This document shows positions 1-7,183 of a stretch of 11,202 nucleotides of DNA, piece by piece. Under the pieces are notes generated by a model. That model did no database searches, had not been told where the DNA came from, and worked only from the letters and a program-made list of their open reading frames with translations. Each line of letters begins with the position of its first letter. The first letter of the stretch is position 1. Source of the stretch: Bacillota bacterium (GTDB lineage Bacteria; Bacillota; Limnochordia; Darwinibacteriales; Darwinibacteriaceae); the NCBI GenBank assembly GCA_012799115.1, contig JAAZLY010000124.1, positions 1-11,202 on the forward strand, written 5' to 3'. Position numbers and translations under genes: made by a program.

Positions 1-160
1 CTTATGGCTTATTCTCTTCAAACACAGAGTTCTTTGATTCTTCACCCCGAAGCTCATCAAGCTTTTAGAATGAAGTCTCAAGAACAGTTGTCTCAAGATT
101 CAATGTTCAGTTTTCAAGGTTCTTTTGCCCCTAAAAGCATCAGCGTTTTCGAGGGACAGT
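1..160 (-). other. 5' leader of a minus-strand operon, probably rrn (16S rRNA beyond the left edge)
   Basis: This is the transcribed leader downstream of the second promoter, with no ORF. Read on the minus strand it contains an AACCTTGAAAACTGAACA element (104-121) and TGTTCTTGAGACTT (73-86). Both resemble the boxA-type antitermination sequence (TGTTCTTTGAAAAC) found in Firmicutes rRNA leaders and 16S-23S spacers. An 8-base direct repeat, CTTGAGAC, occurs at 75-82 and 90-97. Small hairpins are visible at 40-52 (CTTC/GAAG), 50-64 (AAGCT/AGCTT) and 124-158 (CCCU..AAAA / UUUU..AGGG). Together with two strong promoters this fits an rRNA operon leader, as in B. subtilis where rrnO follows gyrA. The mature 16S start is not in the window, so the identity is inferred. 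Confidence 0.7.
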
Positions 161-166
161 GAAGTT

Positions 167-195
167 ATCTTAACACACAACTGCCCTGGCGTCAA
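167..195 (-). promoter_or_regulatory. rrn promoter P2 (proximal), sigma-A type
   Basis: On the minus strand the -35 is TTGACG (190-195), the spacer is exactly 17 bp, and the -10 is TAAGAT (167-172). A TG dinucleotide one base upstream of the -10 makes it an extended -10. Transcription should start near 160. The -35 sits inside a 12-base palindrome, GGCGTTGACGCC (188-199). Being the closer of two promoters ahead of a boxA-like leader, it resembles P2 of tandem Firmicutes rRNA promoters. Confidence 0.8.
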
Positions 196-290
196 CGCCT
201 CAACTCTTACAATTGGCTACTTTTTTGTAAAAGACTGCCGCCCTGATGTTCCTCGGGGTCAAGCCCACGTGTTGGGGGCGACAATTTGAT

Positions 291-319
291 ACTTTATCAC
301 ATACCCACATCAGTGTCAA
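291..319 (-). promoter_or_regulatory. rrn promoter P1 (distal), sigma-A type
   Basis: On the minus strand there is a perfect -35 TTGACA (314-319), a 17-bp spacer, and the -10 TAAAGT (291-296). A TG one base upstream gives an extended -10. Expected start is near 284, about 124 bp upstream of the P2 start. It lies just downstream of the SdpI-family gene and points away from it into the rrn leader. No obvious AT-rich UP element precedes it. Confidence 0.8.
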
Positions 320-379
320 CACCTATTTCAGATCTTTTCCTAAGGCTGTGAGAATCAATACCCAAGCCTTTTTCATGGT

Positions 380-1036
380 CTAGTCCTTTGCCACCCAATA
401 TGTGTAAATGACTGACACCAGTATGCTGACTGTAATCATAATCACGGATAATACTATAGAAAAGACTCCAGAGAAGAGAAAGGCATTGAGGAAAAAAAGC
501 AAGATGCCAGTAATGCCAAGACAGATACCACCGAATCTCTGGCTCTTTCGCCAAGCCTCATCACCACTAAGGCTCCATTTCGTTCGAAGACCGACAAGGC
601 TGTTCCGGTTGAGCTTGGGCATCACCGCTCCAATCGCCACCAGGGAAACTCCACCTAAAGCTAACATCAGTCTCACCAGATCAGACTCGGCATACAGTTC
701 GTCTACTTGCCGGTAGGCGGTGTATAGAGAACTCAGGTTCAGTACATTGAAGACGATCAAGATCACGATACCTGCGATCAAGACTACCCTCTCATTATTG
801 TGATTGCCCGCATGTTCTTGTTTGCCGGCAAACCTAGCCATGGCTAACATGAATAGGCCGAAAGCGATGTAGAGAAGAGGTCCAATAAAAATTTCGAGTC
901 TACTACCATAGCGGGTGACCAAGCCATCAAATCCGTAATGGGCTGGAATACGCTCTGGTAAGAAACCAAAAGCAACCGCGGAGATGACGAGGGGTGTAAC
1001 CATCGTCACATAGAGAGCTCTCTTCAACATTTTCAT
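380..1036 (-). CDS. SdpI/DUF1648-family integral membrane protein
   Basis: The protein has 218 residues with about six membrane segments (roughly 7-25, 48-68, 83-105, 122-140, 168-188, 190-213). The N-terminal half has the DUF1648 motif, FLPERIPAHYGFDG at 25-38 followed by TRYGSR. The C-terminal half has the SdpI signature N145..VGLRTKWSLSGDEAW..QRFGG. In B. subtilis SdpI gives immunity to the SdpC toxin and signals to a repressor. Most homologues, including this one, have no sdpABC or repressor beside them, so the role here is unknown. I chose the ATG at 1036 (MKMLKR) because AAGGAG lies 9 bases upstream. An ATG extension to 1087 would begin inside the gyrA terminator hairpin, and the internal ATG at MVQ abuts the Shine-Dalgarno. 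It lies 91 bp after gyrA, behind a terminator; no convincing promoter of its own was found. Confidence 0.85.
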   Translation of the reverse strand: MKMLKRALYVTMVTPLVISAVAFGFLPERIPAHYGFDGLVTRYGSRLEIFIGPLLYIAFGLFMLAMARFAGKQEHAGNHNNERVVLIAGIVILIVFNVLNLSSLYTAYRQVDELYAESDLVRLMLALGGVSLVAIGAVMPKLNRNSLVGLRTKWSLSGDEAWRKSQRFGGICLGITGILLFFLNAFLFSGVFSIVLSVIMITVSILVSVIYTYWVAKD

Positions 1037-1060
1037 CTGAACCATCTCCTTTCCGTAAGG

Positions 1061-1100
1061 AAAAACCGCAAGAAGACAGCTCCTCACTGTTCCTTGCGGT
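1061..1100 (-). terminator. Intrinsic terminator after gyrA
   Basis: On the minus strand ACCGCAAG (1093-1100) pairs perfectly with CTTGCGGT (1065-1072). A second ACAG/CTGT pairing lies above an internal loop, with a short apical loop, and a run of five T follows directly. This is a classical Rho-independent terminator, 27 bp past the gyrA stop. It probably ends the dnaN-to-gyrA transcription unit, although the T run is short and some readthrough into the SdpI-family gene is plausible. Confidence 0.85.
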
Positions 1101-1127
1101 ATATACTACTGCATTTGAGGATGACTG

Positions 1128-3602
1128 TTAGTTCTCGTTAACAGGTTGATCCGCATCTGCTTCGTCCTCATCCTCATCTTCATTACCCACAATATCTGCT
1201 ACACCGATGACACGATCGTTTTCATCCAAGCGCATCAGAGTGACCCCTTGGGTATTCCGGCCCAACTTGGAAATCTCTGAGACCTTCATGCGAATCATGA
1301 TTCCTTCGACAGAGAGAATCATAATTTCATTACCCTCTCGTACCACCTGTACCCCTACGATCGCCCCAGTACGCTTCGTTCGATTCAGGGTCAGAACGCC
1401 CTTGCCACCACGATTTGTTTGCCTGTATTCAGAAAGAGCCGTCCTCTTACCAAAGCCATTTTCGGTTACGACCAGTAAGTCTGCTTCATCGCTCGCCACA
1501 ACAAGACCAACGACATAGTCATCTTTATCGAGCTTAATGCCAATCACACCACGAGTGGGGCGCCCGGTTGGTCTCACTTGGTCTTCAGAGAAACGAATCG
1601 CTTGACCATCGCTGGTAACCAAGAGCACTTCCGAATCTCCCTCTGTCAGTTCAACACCGACAAGCTCATCATCCTCATCTAGGGTGATCCCAATTAGGCC
1701 TCCGCTCCGGTTGGTATCAAAGGCGCTTAATGCTGTTTTCTTGATAATACCCTTCCGTGTAGCCATCGTCAAATACTGATCATCGGAGTATTCCGAAATC
1801 GGTATGGTGGTCTCAATCCGCTCGCCTGGTTCAAAACTGATTAAGTTAATAACCGCCAAACCTCTGGCATTACGGCCTGCTTCTGGAATCTCATGACCAC
1901 GCAGGCGATACACCCTTCCCTTGTTCGTGAAGAAGAGAATGTAACTATGGGTACTGGCCACGAAGAGTTTTTCAACGAAATCGTCAGCCTTAGTATTTAG
2001 GGCCGTTATTCCTCTTCCGCCGCGGCGCTGGGCACGATAGGTATCCACAGGTAGGCGCTTAATGTATCCTTGGTGAGTGATGGTCACCACAATATCTTCC
2101 TCTGCCACCAGATCGACATCTTCTAGGTTACCTACAGATAGGCCTATTTTCGTACGTCTCGGATCAGCAAAACGATCCTTGATATCAATTAGTTCATCCT
2201 TGATGATCTCGTAAACCAAGTTCATATCGCCCAAAATGGCTTTGAGCCTAGCGATCGTTGCCTGCAATTCATCGTACTCTGCATCGATCTTTTCCCGCTC
2301 CAGACCACTCAAGCGGCGTAGTTGCATATCTAGGATAGCAACAGCTTGCCTCTCGCTCAAACCAAAGCGTTCCATCAGCCTTTCCTTGGGATTATCATAC
2401 GAAGCCCGAATAATGGCAATCACCTCATCGATGTTGTCCAAGGCAATGCGATAACCTTCCAAGATGTGGGCTCGCTCTTCTGCTTTGCGGAGCTCAAAAC
2501 GGGTACGTCTGACAATCACGTCTTTTTGGTGGTCGAGATAATAATTGAGAACTTCCTTGAGATTCAAGACCCGGGGCTGATTATCCACCAGGGCCAGCAT
2601 AATAACGCCAAATGTATCTTCCAGCTGGCTATGCTTGTACAGTCGATTCAAAATGATATGGGGATCCACATCACGGCGACACTCAATTACAATGCGCATA
2701 CCCGATTTATCCGATTCATCCCTGAGATCGGTAATTCCATCGACCTTTTTATCTCGTACGAGTTCGGCAATTTTCTCAATAAGACGGGATTTGTTCACCT
2801 GGTAGGGTAGTTCAGAAACCAAGATGCGAGTCTTACCATTTTGCATCTGTTCAATCTGCGTCTTGGCACGAACACGAATACGACCCCGTCCGGTTGTATA
2901 CGCCTCTTTAATGGCCTCTCTGCCTAAGATAGTGGCTCCGGTTGGAAAGTCTGGACCCTTGATATGACTCATCAAGCCTTTAATGTCAATCTCGGGATTG
3001 TCGATTAACTCGATTAGAGCATCAACCACTTCGCCCAGATTATGGGGGGGAATGTTGGTAGCCATGCCGACCGCAATTCCAGCCGCACCATTAACCAGTA
3101 AGTTGGGAAACTTACTAGGCATCACAGTAGGCTGTTCTAAAGTCTCGTCGAAGTTTGGATAGAAATCAACGGTGTCTTTGTCGATATCTTTTATGATCTC
3201 CATAGCCAGCTTGGAGAGGCGAGCCTCTGTATAACGCATGGCTGCTGGAGGATCTCCGTCTACGCTACCAAAATTACCATGACCGTCCACTAACAGATTG
3301 CGATAGGAAAAAGGCTGGGCCATTCTGACCATGGCATCATAAATCGCCGAGTCTCCGTGGGGATGGTACTTACCCATAACTTCACCCACGATTCTGGCAG
3401 ACTTTTTATGGGGTCGATCTGGTCTATTTCCCAGTTCCATCATCCCATAGAGAATCCGGCGTTGTACCGGTTTTAGACCATCCCTAACATCGGGCAGGGC
3501 CCGTTCCACAATTACACTCATGGCATAATTGATGTAGGACGTTTTCATCTCCTGGGTGATTTTGATAGGGAGTGTCTTTCCATTATGCAGATTTATACTC
3601 AA
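1128..3602 (-). CDS. gyrA: DNA gyrase subunit A
   Basis: This is the DNA breakage-reunion subunit of type IIA topoisomerase gyrase (A2B2), which introduces negative supercoils using ATP. It has 824 residues, a normal length. The catalytic tyrosine is Y124 (AAMRYTEARL). The quinolone-determining stretch HPHGDSAIYDAMVRMAQ (80-96) carries the susceptible-type S85 and D89, equivalent to E. coli S83 and D87. The GyrA box QRRGGRG (525-531) opens the C-terminal DNA-wrapping beta-pinwheel and separates it from ParC. The tail (about 807-818) is strongly acidic and divergent. Start is TTG at 3602, with AGGGGTG seven bases upstream. It lies 17 bp after gyrB and is followed by a terminator at 1061-1100. 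Confidence 0.98.
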   Translation of the reverse strand: MSINLHNGKTLPIKITQEMKTSYINYAMSVIVERALPDVRDGLKPVQRRILYGMMELGNRPDRPHKKSARIVGEVMGKYHPHGDSAIYDAMVRMAQPFSYRNLLVDGHGNFGSVDGDPPAAMRYTEARLSKLAMEIIKDIDKDTVDFYPNFDETLEQPTVMPSKFPNLLVNGAAGIAVGMATNIPPHNLGEVVDALIELIDNPEIDIKGLMSHIKGPDFPTGATILGREAIKEAYTTGRGRIRVRAKTQIEQMQNGKTRILVSELPYQVNKSRLIEKIAELVRDKKVDGITDLRDESDKSGMRIVIECRRDVDPHIILNRLYKHSQLEDTFGVIMLALVDNQPRVLNLKEVLNYYLDHQKDVIVRRTRFELRKAEERAHILEGYRIALDNIDEVIAIIRASYDNPKERLMERFGLSERQAVAILDMQLRRLSGLEREKIDAEYDELQATIARLKAILGDMNLVYEIIKDELIDIKDRFADPRRTKIGLSVGNLEDVDLVAEEDIVVTITHQGYIKRLPVDTYRAQRRGGRGITALNTKADDFVEKLFVASTHSYILFFTNKGRVYRLRGHEIPEAGRNARGLAVINLISFEPGERIETTIPISEYSDDQYLTMATRKGIIKKTALSAFDTNRSGGLIGITLDEDDELVGVELTEGDSEVLLVTSDGQAIRFSEDQVRPTGRPTRGVIGIKLDKDDYVVGLVVASDEADLLVVTENGFGKRTALSEYRQTNRGGKGVLTLNRTKRTGAIVGVQVVREGNEIMILSVEGIMIRMKVSEISKLGRNTQGVTLMRLDENDRVIGVADIVGNEDEDEDEADADQPVNEN

Positions 3603-3619
3603 CTAGATTCACCCCTCGA

Positions 3620-5542
3620 TTAAATGTCAAGATTCGTAACTTCATGGGCATGCTCTTCGATGAATTCACGGCGAGGTTCTACCTTTTCTCCCATGAGGGT
3701 ATCGAAGATCTCATCCGCCATAATGGCGTCGTCCACCTTCAACTGCAGAATCGTACGCTTTTCGGGATCCATGGTTGTGTCCCAGAGCTGATCTGCATTC
3801 ATCTCGCCGAGCCCCTTATAGCGTTGGATGTTCACACCAGAACGACCAACACGAGCCAAAATCTCTTCAAGCTCCTGATCATCAAAGGCATAATGTGATT
3901 CGTTGCCCTTACGTACTTGATAGAGTGGTGGCAAAGCTATATAGACGTAACCCTCTTCCAGAAGCGGCCGCATATAACGATAAAAGAAGGTCAAAAGTAA
4001 AGTACGAATATGCGCACCGTCAACGTCAGCGTCAGTCATCAACACTACCTTATGGTAGCGGGCTTTCGTGATATCGAAGTCCTCACCAATGCCAGTGCCA
4101 AAGGCTGTAACCATAGAACGGATTTCATTATTACTGAGTATTTTATCAAGGCGTGCTTTCTCTACATTGAGAATCTTGCCTCGTAGTGGCAGAATAGCTT
4201 GGAAACGGCGATCTCTGCTCTGTTTGGCAGTACCTCCAGCCGAGTCACCCTCCACGATGAAGATCTCGCAAAGCTCAGGATCCGTCAAACTGCAATCTGC
4301 CAGCTTACCTGGGAGAGAGGATATCTCCAGGGCGTTTTTCCGCCTCGTAAGCTCCCTGGCCTTGCGAGCTGCGTGCCTTGCCCTTGCAGCTTGGATACCC
4401 TTGTCTACAATACGTTTTCCATCAGCAGGGTTCTGCTCCAAATACTCGCCTAACTCTTCCGCCACAATCGACTCTACCAGACCCTTAACCTCACTATTCC
4501 CAAGCTTGGTCTTGGTTTGTCCTTCAAACTGCGGATCAGGAATCCGCACGCTGATTAGAGCGGTACAGCCTTCCCGCACATCATCACCAGTTAGGTTGTC
4601 CTCACCTTGCTTTAGCAACCCCCTTCGTCTGGCATAATCATTTATCGTACGCGTGAGAGCGCTTCGAAAACCAATTAAGTGGGTTCCACCTTCATGGGTA
4701 TTGATATTATTGGCGAAACTGAGGGTTGTCTCGCTATAACTGTCGTTGTATTGGATCGCTGTTTCTACTTCAATACCATCTTTTTCGGCCGATAGATAAA
4801 TCGGGTTCTTCATAATTGCGGTTTTATTGCGGTTAAGATAATCCACGTAGGAAACAATACCGCCCTTGTAGAGGAAACGATGTTCTCGGTTCGTCCGTTT
4901 ATCTTCGAACGTGATGGTAATGCCCTTATTGAGAAAGGCCAGTTCTCGCAGGCGATATACAATCATCTCCGCGGGAAAATCTACGGTGTCAAAAATCTCC
5001 GCATCAGGCTTAAAACGAATTAGGGTTCCATGCTCCTTCGTGGGACCTAAATCTTGCAGAGGTTGTTGTGCAACACCCCTCTTGTACCTCTGCGAGTAAT
5101 GACGGCCCTGGTACCAAACCTGGGCCTCGAGCCATTCTGAGAGGGCATTTACGACGGAAACACCTACACCATGAAGTCCCCCGGAAACCTTGTAGTGTCC
5201 ACCTTCCTGGCCAAACTTTCCGCCCGCGTGAAGTATGGTTAAAACCGTCTCCAGCGTAGATATCTTAGTTTTAGAATGGATTTCCACCGGAATACCACTA
5301 CCATTGTCCCTCACAGATAAGGACCCATCTTCGTAGATGACCACGTCGATGCGATCACAATATCCCGCCATGGCTTCGTCAATGGAATTATCGACGACTT
5401 CCACAAAAAGGTGATGCAAACCGTAGACATTCGTATTCCCAATGTACATACCTGGGCGAAGGCGGACGGCCTCTAGACCTTCTAGGACCTGAATCTGGTC
5501 TGCTGTATAATTAGGAGCTATTTGCTGCTTTTCCAAGATCAA
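3620..5542 (-). CDS. gyrB: DNA gyrase subunit B
   Basis: This is the ATPase and TOPRIM subunit of gyrase, partner of the downstream GyrA. It has 640 residues, the usual length for Gram-positive GyrB. The GHKL ATPase is seen as EVVDNSIDEAMAG (48-60), DNGSGIP (79-85) and GGLHGVGVSVVNALS (121-135). The QTK loop is at 342-344. TOPRIM motifs are EGDSAGG (431-437), PLRGKILNVEKA (452-463) and DADVDG (504-509), and the C-terminal RYKGLGEM is at 574-581. Start is TTG at 5542, set directly after the remB TGA stop (TGATTG), with AAGGAG six bases upstream; a second in-frame TTG two codons on is farther from the Shine-Dalgarno. The zero-gap junction suggests translational coupling to remB. Confidence 0.98.
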   Translation of the reverse strand: MILEKQQIAPNYTADQIQVLEGLEAVRLRPGMYIGNTNVYGLHHLFVEVVDNSIDEAMAGYCDRIDVVIYEDGSLSVRDNGSGIPVEIHSKTKISTLETVLTILHAGGKFGQEGGHYKVSGGLHGVGVSVVNALSEWLEAQVWYQGRHYSQRYKRGVAQQPLQDLGPTKEHGTLIRFKPDAEIFDTVDFPAEMIVYRLRELAFLNKGITITFEDKRTNREHRFLYKGGIVSYVDYLNRNKTAIMKNPIYLSAEKDGIEVETAIQYNDSYSETTLSFANNINTHEGGTHLIGFRSALTRTINDYARRRGLLKQGEDNLTGDDVREGCTALISVRIPDPQFEGQTKTKLGNSEVKGLVESIVAEELGEYLEQNPADGKRIVDKGIQAARARHAARKARELTRRKNALEISSLPGKLADCSLTDPELCEIFIVEGDSAGGTAKQSRDRRFQAILPLRGKILNVEKARLDKILSNNEIRSMVTAFGTGIGEDFDITKARYHKVVLMTDADVDGAHIRTLLLTFFYRYMRPLLEEGYVYIALPPLYQVRKGNESHYAFDDQELEEILARVGRSGVNIQRYKGLGEMNADQLWDTTMDPEKRTILQLKVDDAIMADEIFDTLMGEKVEPRREFIEEHAHEVTNLDI

Positions 5543-5809
5543 TCAACTCTCCTTAACTCTTTCTGTAATGCCAAAATCGCTACCACTTGCCCTTTTGTAC
5601 AGCGTCTTGGCGGAAATGGGCGAAAGATAGACATTCGTAGCACAAATCACAATGGAAACGGGCGTATCACTTAATTGTACCACAAAACCCTCTTCTTCCG
5701 CAGTTTTTATGAACTCCCGGTTTAGTTGAGATGGTTCGTCTGTCAAATCAATGACACTAATCACTTCACTCAATGGTATCACAACATCATTTCCCATGTG
5801 AAGCCACAT
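5543..5809 (-). CDS. remB: RemB-like (DUF370) extracellular matrix regulator
   Basis: The protein is 88 residues long and matches the RemB/YaaB DUF370 family. Family features are the opening MWLHMGNDVVIPLSEVISVIDL, the central REFIKTAEEEGFV and the ending VYLSPISAKTLYKR. B. subtilis remB sits at the same place between recF and gyrB, and with the DNA-binding protein RemA it takes part in activating matrix and osmoprotection genes; its own molecular role is less clear. Start is ATG at 5809, with AAGGGG seven bases upstream and a 12-bp gap from recF. The stop TGA abuts the gyrB TTG. The function here is inferred from family and position. Confidence 0.88.
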   Translation of the reverse strand: MWLHMGNDVVIPLSEVISVIDLTDEPSQLNREFIKTAEEEGFVVQLSDTPVSIVICATNVYLSPISAKTLYKRASGSDFGITERVKES

Positions 5810-5821
5810 ACGATCGCCCCT

Positions 5822-6946
5822 TCATTGGAGGATTCGTCCCTGTTCTATCTGGAAGACCCTCGCTCGTTCCTTCATCTCGGTGGAAAAACCCCCGAGGTTG
5901 GTTGTAGTCACTATAGTTTGGGCTTTCTCGTTTAAGATGGAGAGTAAAAGCATCTGACGTTTCCAATCGAGTTCACTTGTGACATCATCCAAAAGGACGA
6001 CTGGATACTCCCCTGTCTCTTGGTACATGAGTTCCAGTTCAGCCAAAATATATGCCAGAACAGCTGTTCTTTGCTGCCCTTGACTCCCAAACTTTTTCAG
6101 GTCAGTGTGGTTAATCCTGAAGATCAAATCATCCCTCTGGGGTCCTACAAGGGTATAGCCGCGGCGAACTTCTTCTCCCCTGAGCTCTTTGATCTTTTCT
6201 ACCAAGATCCCCTCTAATTCCCCTTGACTATAGTGTTTCTGGGCCAAGACATCGTCTTCAGTAGCGAAGAACGGTTGGTAAAGTAAGCCCAGTTCTTCCC
6301 GTTCATCACTGATGGTCTGGTGTGCTCTTTGACTAAAGTCTTGGAGGGTCTGCACAACTTCTTGCCTACGAAAGATGATCTTCGAACCCAGTGCAGCCAG
6401 CTGATGATCCCAGGGCGGAAGCTGACTAACTTGGGCGCGATTATCCCAAGCCTCCTTGAGAAGACTATTGCGCTGACGTATGACCCTTTGACATTTTAAC
6501 AAATTACTCCGGTAAATGGGATCAATTTGGCAGATTTGCACATCTAAGAAGCGTCGCCGATCTCCTGGCGAACCCTTAACCAATTGGAGACTATCAGGGA
6601 TGAACAGCACAGTATTTAAGCAACCTACAAAGGAATTAGCCGTTGTCGATTTCTCGTTTACTAAGAGGCGTTTTTTTTCAGCCTCGCTGATTACAACGGC
6701 TAAATCTAGGGTTGCCATTTTTGCAACTTGTGCTTTGACCATGGCTCGTGGGGCTCCATGGCGAATGAGCTCCGTTTCTCGAACAGCCCGGTAAGACTTA
6801 CTAAGAGAAAGAACGTAGATGGCTTCTAGAAGATTGGTTTTTCCCTGGGCATTATCACCAACGAAAAGGTTCAGCCCTGGATTTAGATCGAGGCTGGCGT
6901 GCTCGTAATTCCTAAAGCTGTGCAGAGACAAATTCTGAATATACAT
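5822..6946 (-). CDS. recF: DNA replication and repair protein RecF
   Basis: An SMC/ABC-like ATPase of 374 residues, of usual length, that acts with RecO and RecR to load RecA at single-strand gaps and stalled forks. Walker A is GDNAQGKT (30-37), the ABC signature lies in GSQGQQR (287-293), and Walker B is VVLLDDVTSELD (316-327). The opening MYIQNLSLHSFRNYE is typical of the family. The ATG follows the stop of the S4-protein gene with no gap (TAGATG) and only a weak Shine-Dalgarno (GCAGAG), so it probably depends on translational coupling to the upstream cistron. remB follows after 12 bp. Confidence 0.97.
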   Translation of the reverse strand: MYIQNLSLHSFRNYEHASLDLNPGLNLFVGDNAQGKTNLLEAIYVLSLSKSYRAVRETELIRHGAPRAMVKAQVAKMATLDLAVVISEAEKKRLLVNEKSTTANSFVGCLNTVLFIPDSLQLVKGSPGDRRRFLDVQICQIDPIYRSNLLKCQRVIRQRNSLLKEAWDNRAQVSQLPPWDHQLAALGSKIIFRRQEVVQTLQDFSQRAHQTISDEREELGLLYQPFFATEDDVLAQKHYSQGELEGILVEKIKELRGEEVRRGYTLVGPQRDDLIFRINHTDLKKFGSQGQQRTAVLAYILAELELMYQETGEYPVVLLDDVTSELDWKRQMLLLSILNEKAQTIVTTTNLGGFSTEMKERARVFQIEQGRILQ

Positions 6947-7174
6947 CTAGCTCTGCGCCTTAATTAGAAACTTCTCTCCATTAGTCAACTCGACTACACT
7001 TCCTGGAGATAGTTTGGCCGAACGCCTCGTTTCAACCTCACCATTGACTGAAACTTGGCCACTTTGAATGAGGATTTTTGCTTCCCCTCCACTGGCCACG
7101 ACATTCGCCCATTTCAAAAATTGATCTAGCTGAATTACAGCGGTTTTGATCTGAACTTCCTTCACGAGCATCAT
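6947..7174 (-). CDS. yaaA: S4-domain RNA-binding protein, YaaA-like
   Basis: A 75-residue single S4 RNA-binding domain protein. The S4 core is LDQFLKWANVVASGGEAK followed by ILIQSGQVSVNGEVETRR (about 17-52). It is the conserved small gene between dnaN and recF in many Firmicutes (B. subtilis yaaA, 71 residues), generally linked to ribosome assembly. The start is one of two adjacent ATG codons at 7174 and 7171. GAGGAAGAGGA lies just upstream, nine bases after the dnaN stop, and the second ATG has slightly better spacing to AGAGGA. Its TAG touches the recF ATG. Confidence 0.9.
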   Translation of the reverse strand: MMLVKEVQIKTAVIQLDQFLKWANVVASGGEAKILIQSGQVSVNGEVETRRSAKLSPGSVVELTNGEKFLIKAQS

Positions 7175-7183
7175 TCCTCTTCC

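Noticed and set aside
342..370. Inverted repeat AAGGCT/AGCCTT downstream of the SdpI-family gene
   Set aside because: The T run follows only on the plus strand, where no gene is being read; on the minus strand there is no U-tract, so it cannot be supported as a terminator of the SdpI-family gene.
297..554. 85-codon minus-strand ORF overlapping the end of the SdpI-family gene and P1
   Set aside because: It is an out-of-frame shadow of the SdpI-family gene and crosses the rrn P1 promoter region; no ribosome binding site or family resemblance.
2346..2810. 154-codon plus-strand ORF inside gyrA
   Set aside because: It is antisense to a well-conserved part of gyrA, with no independent coding evidence.
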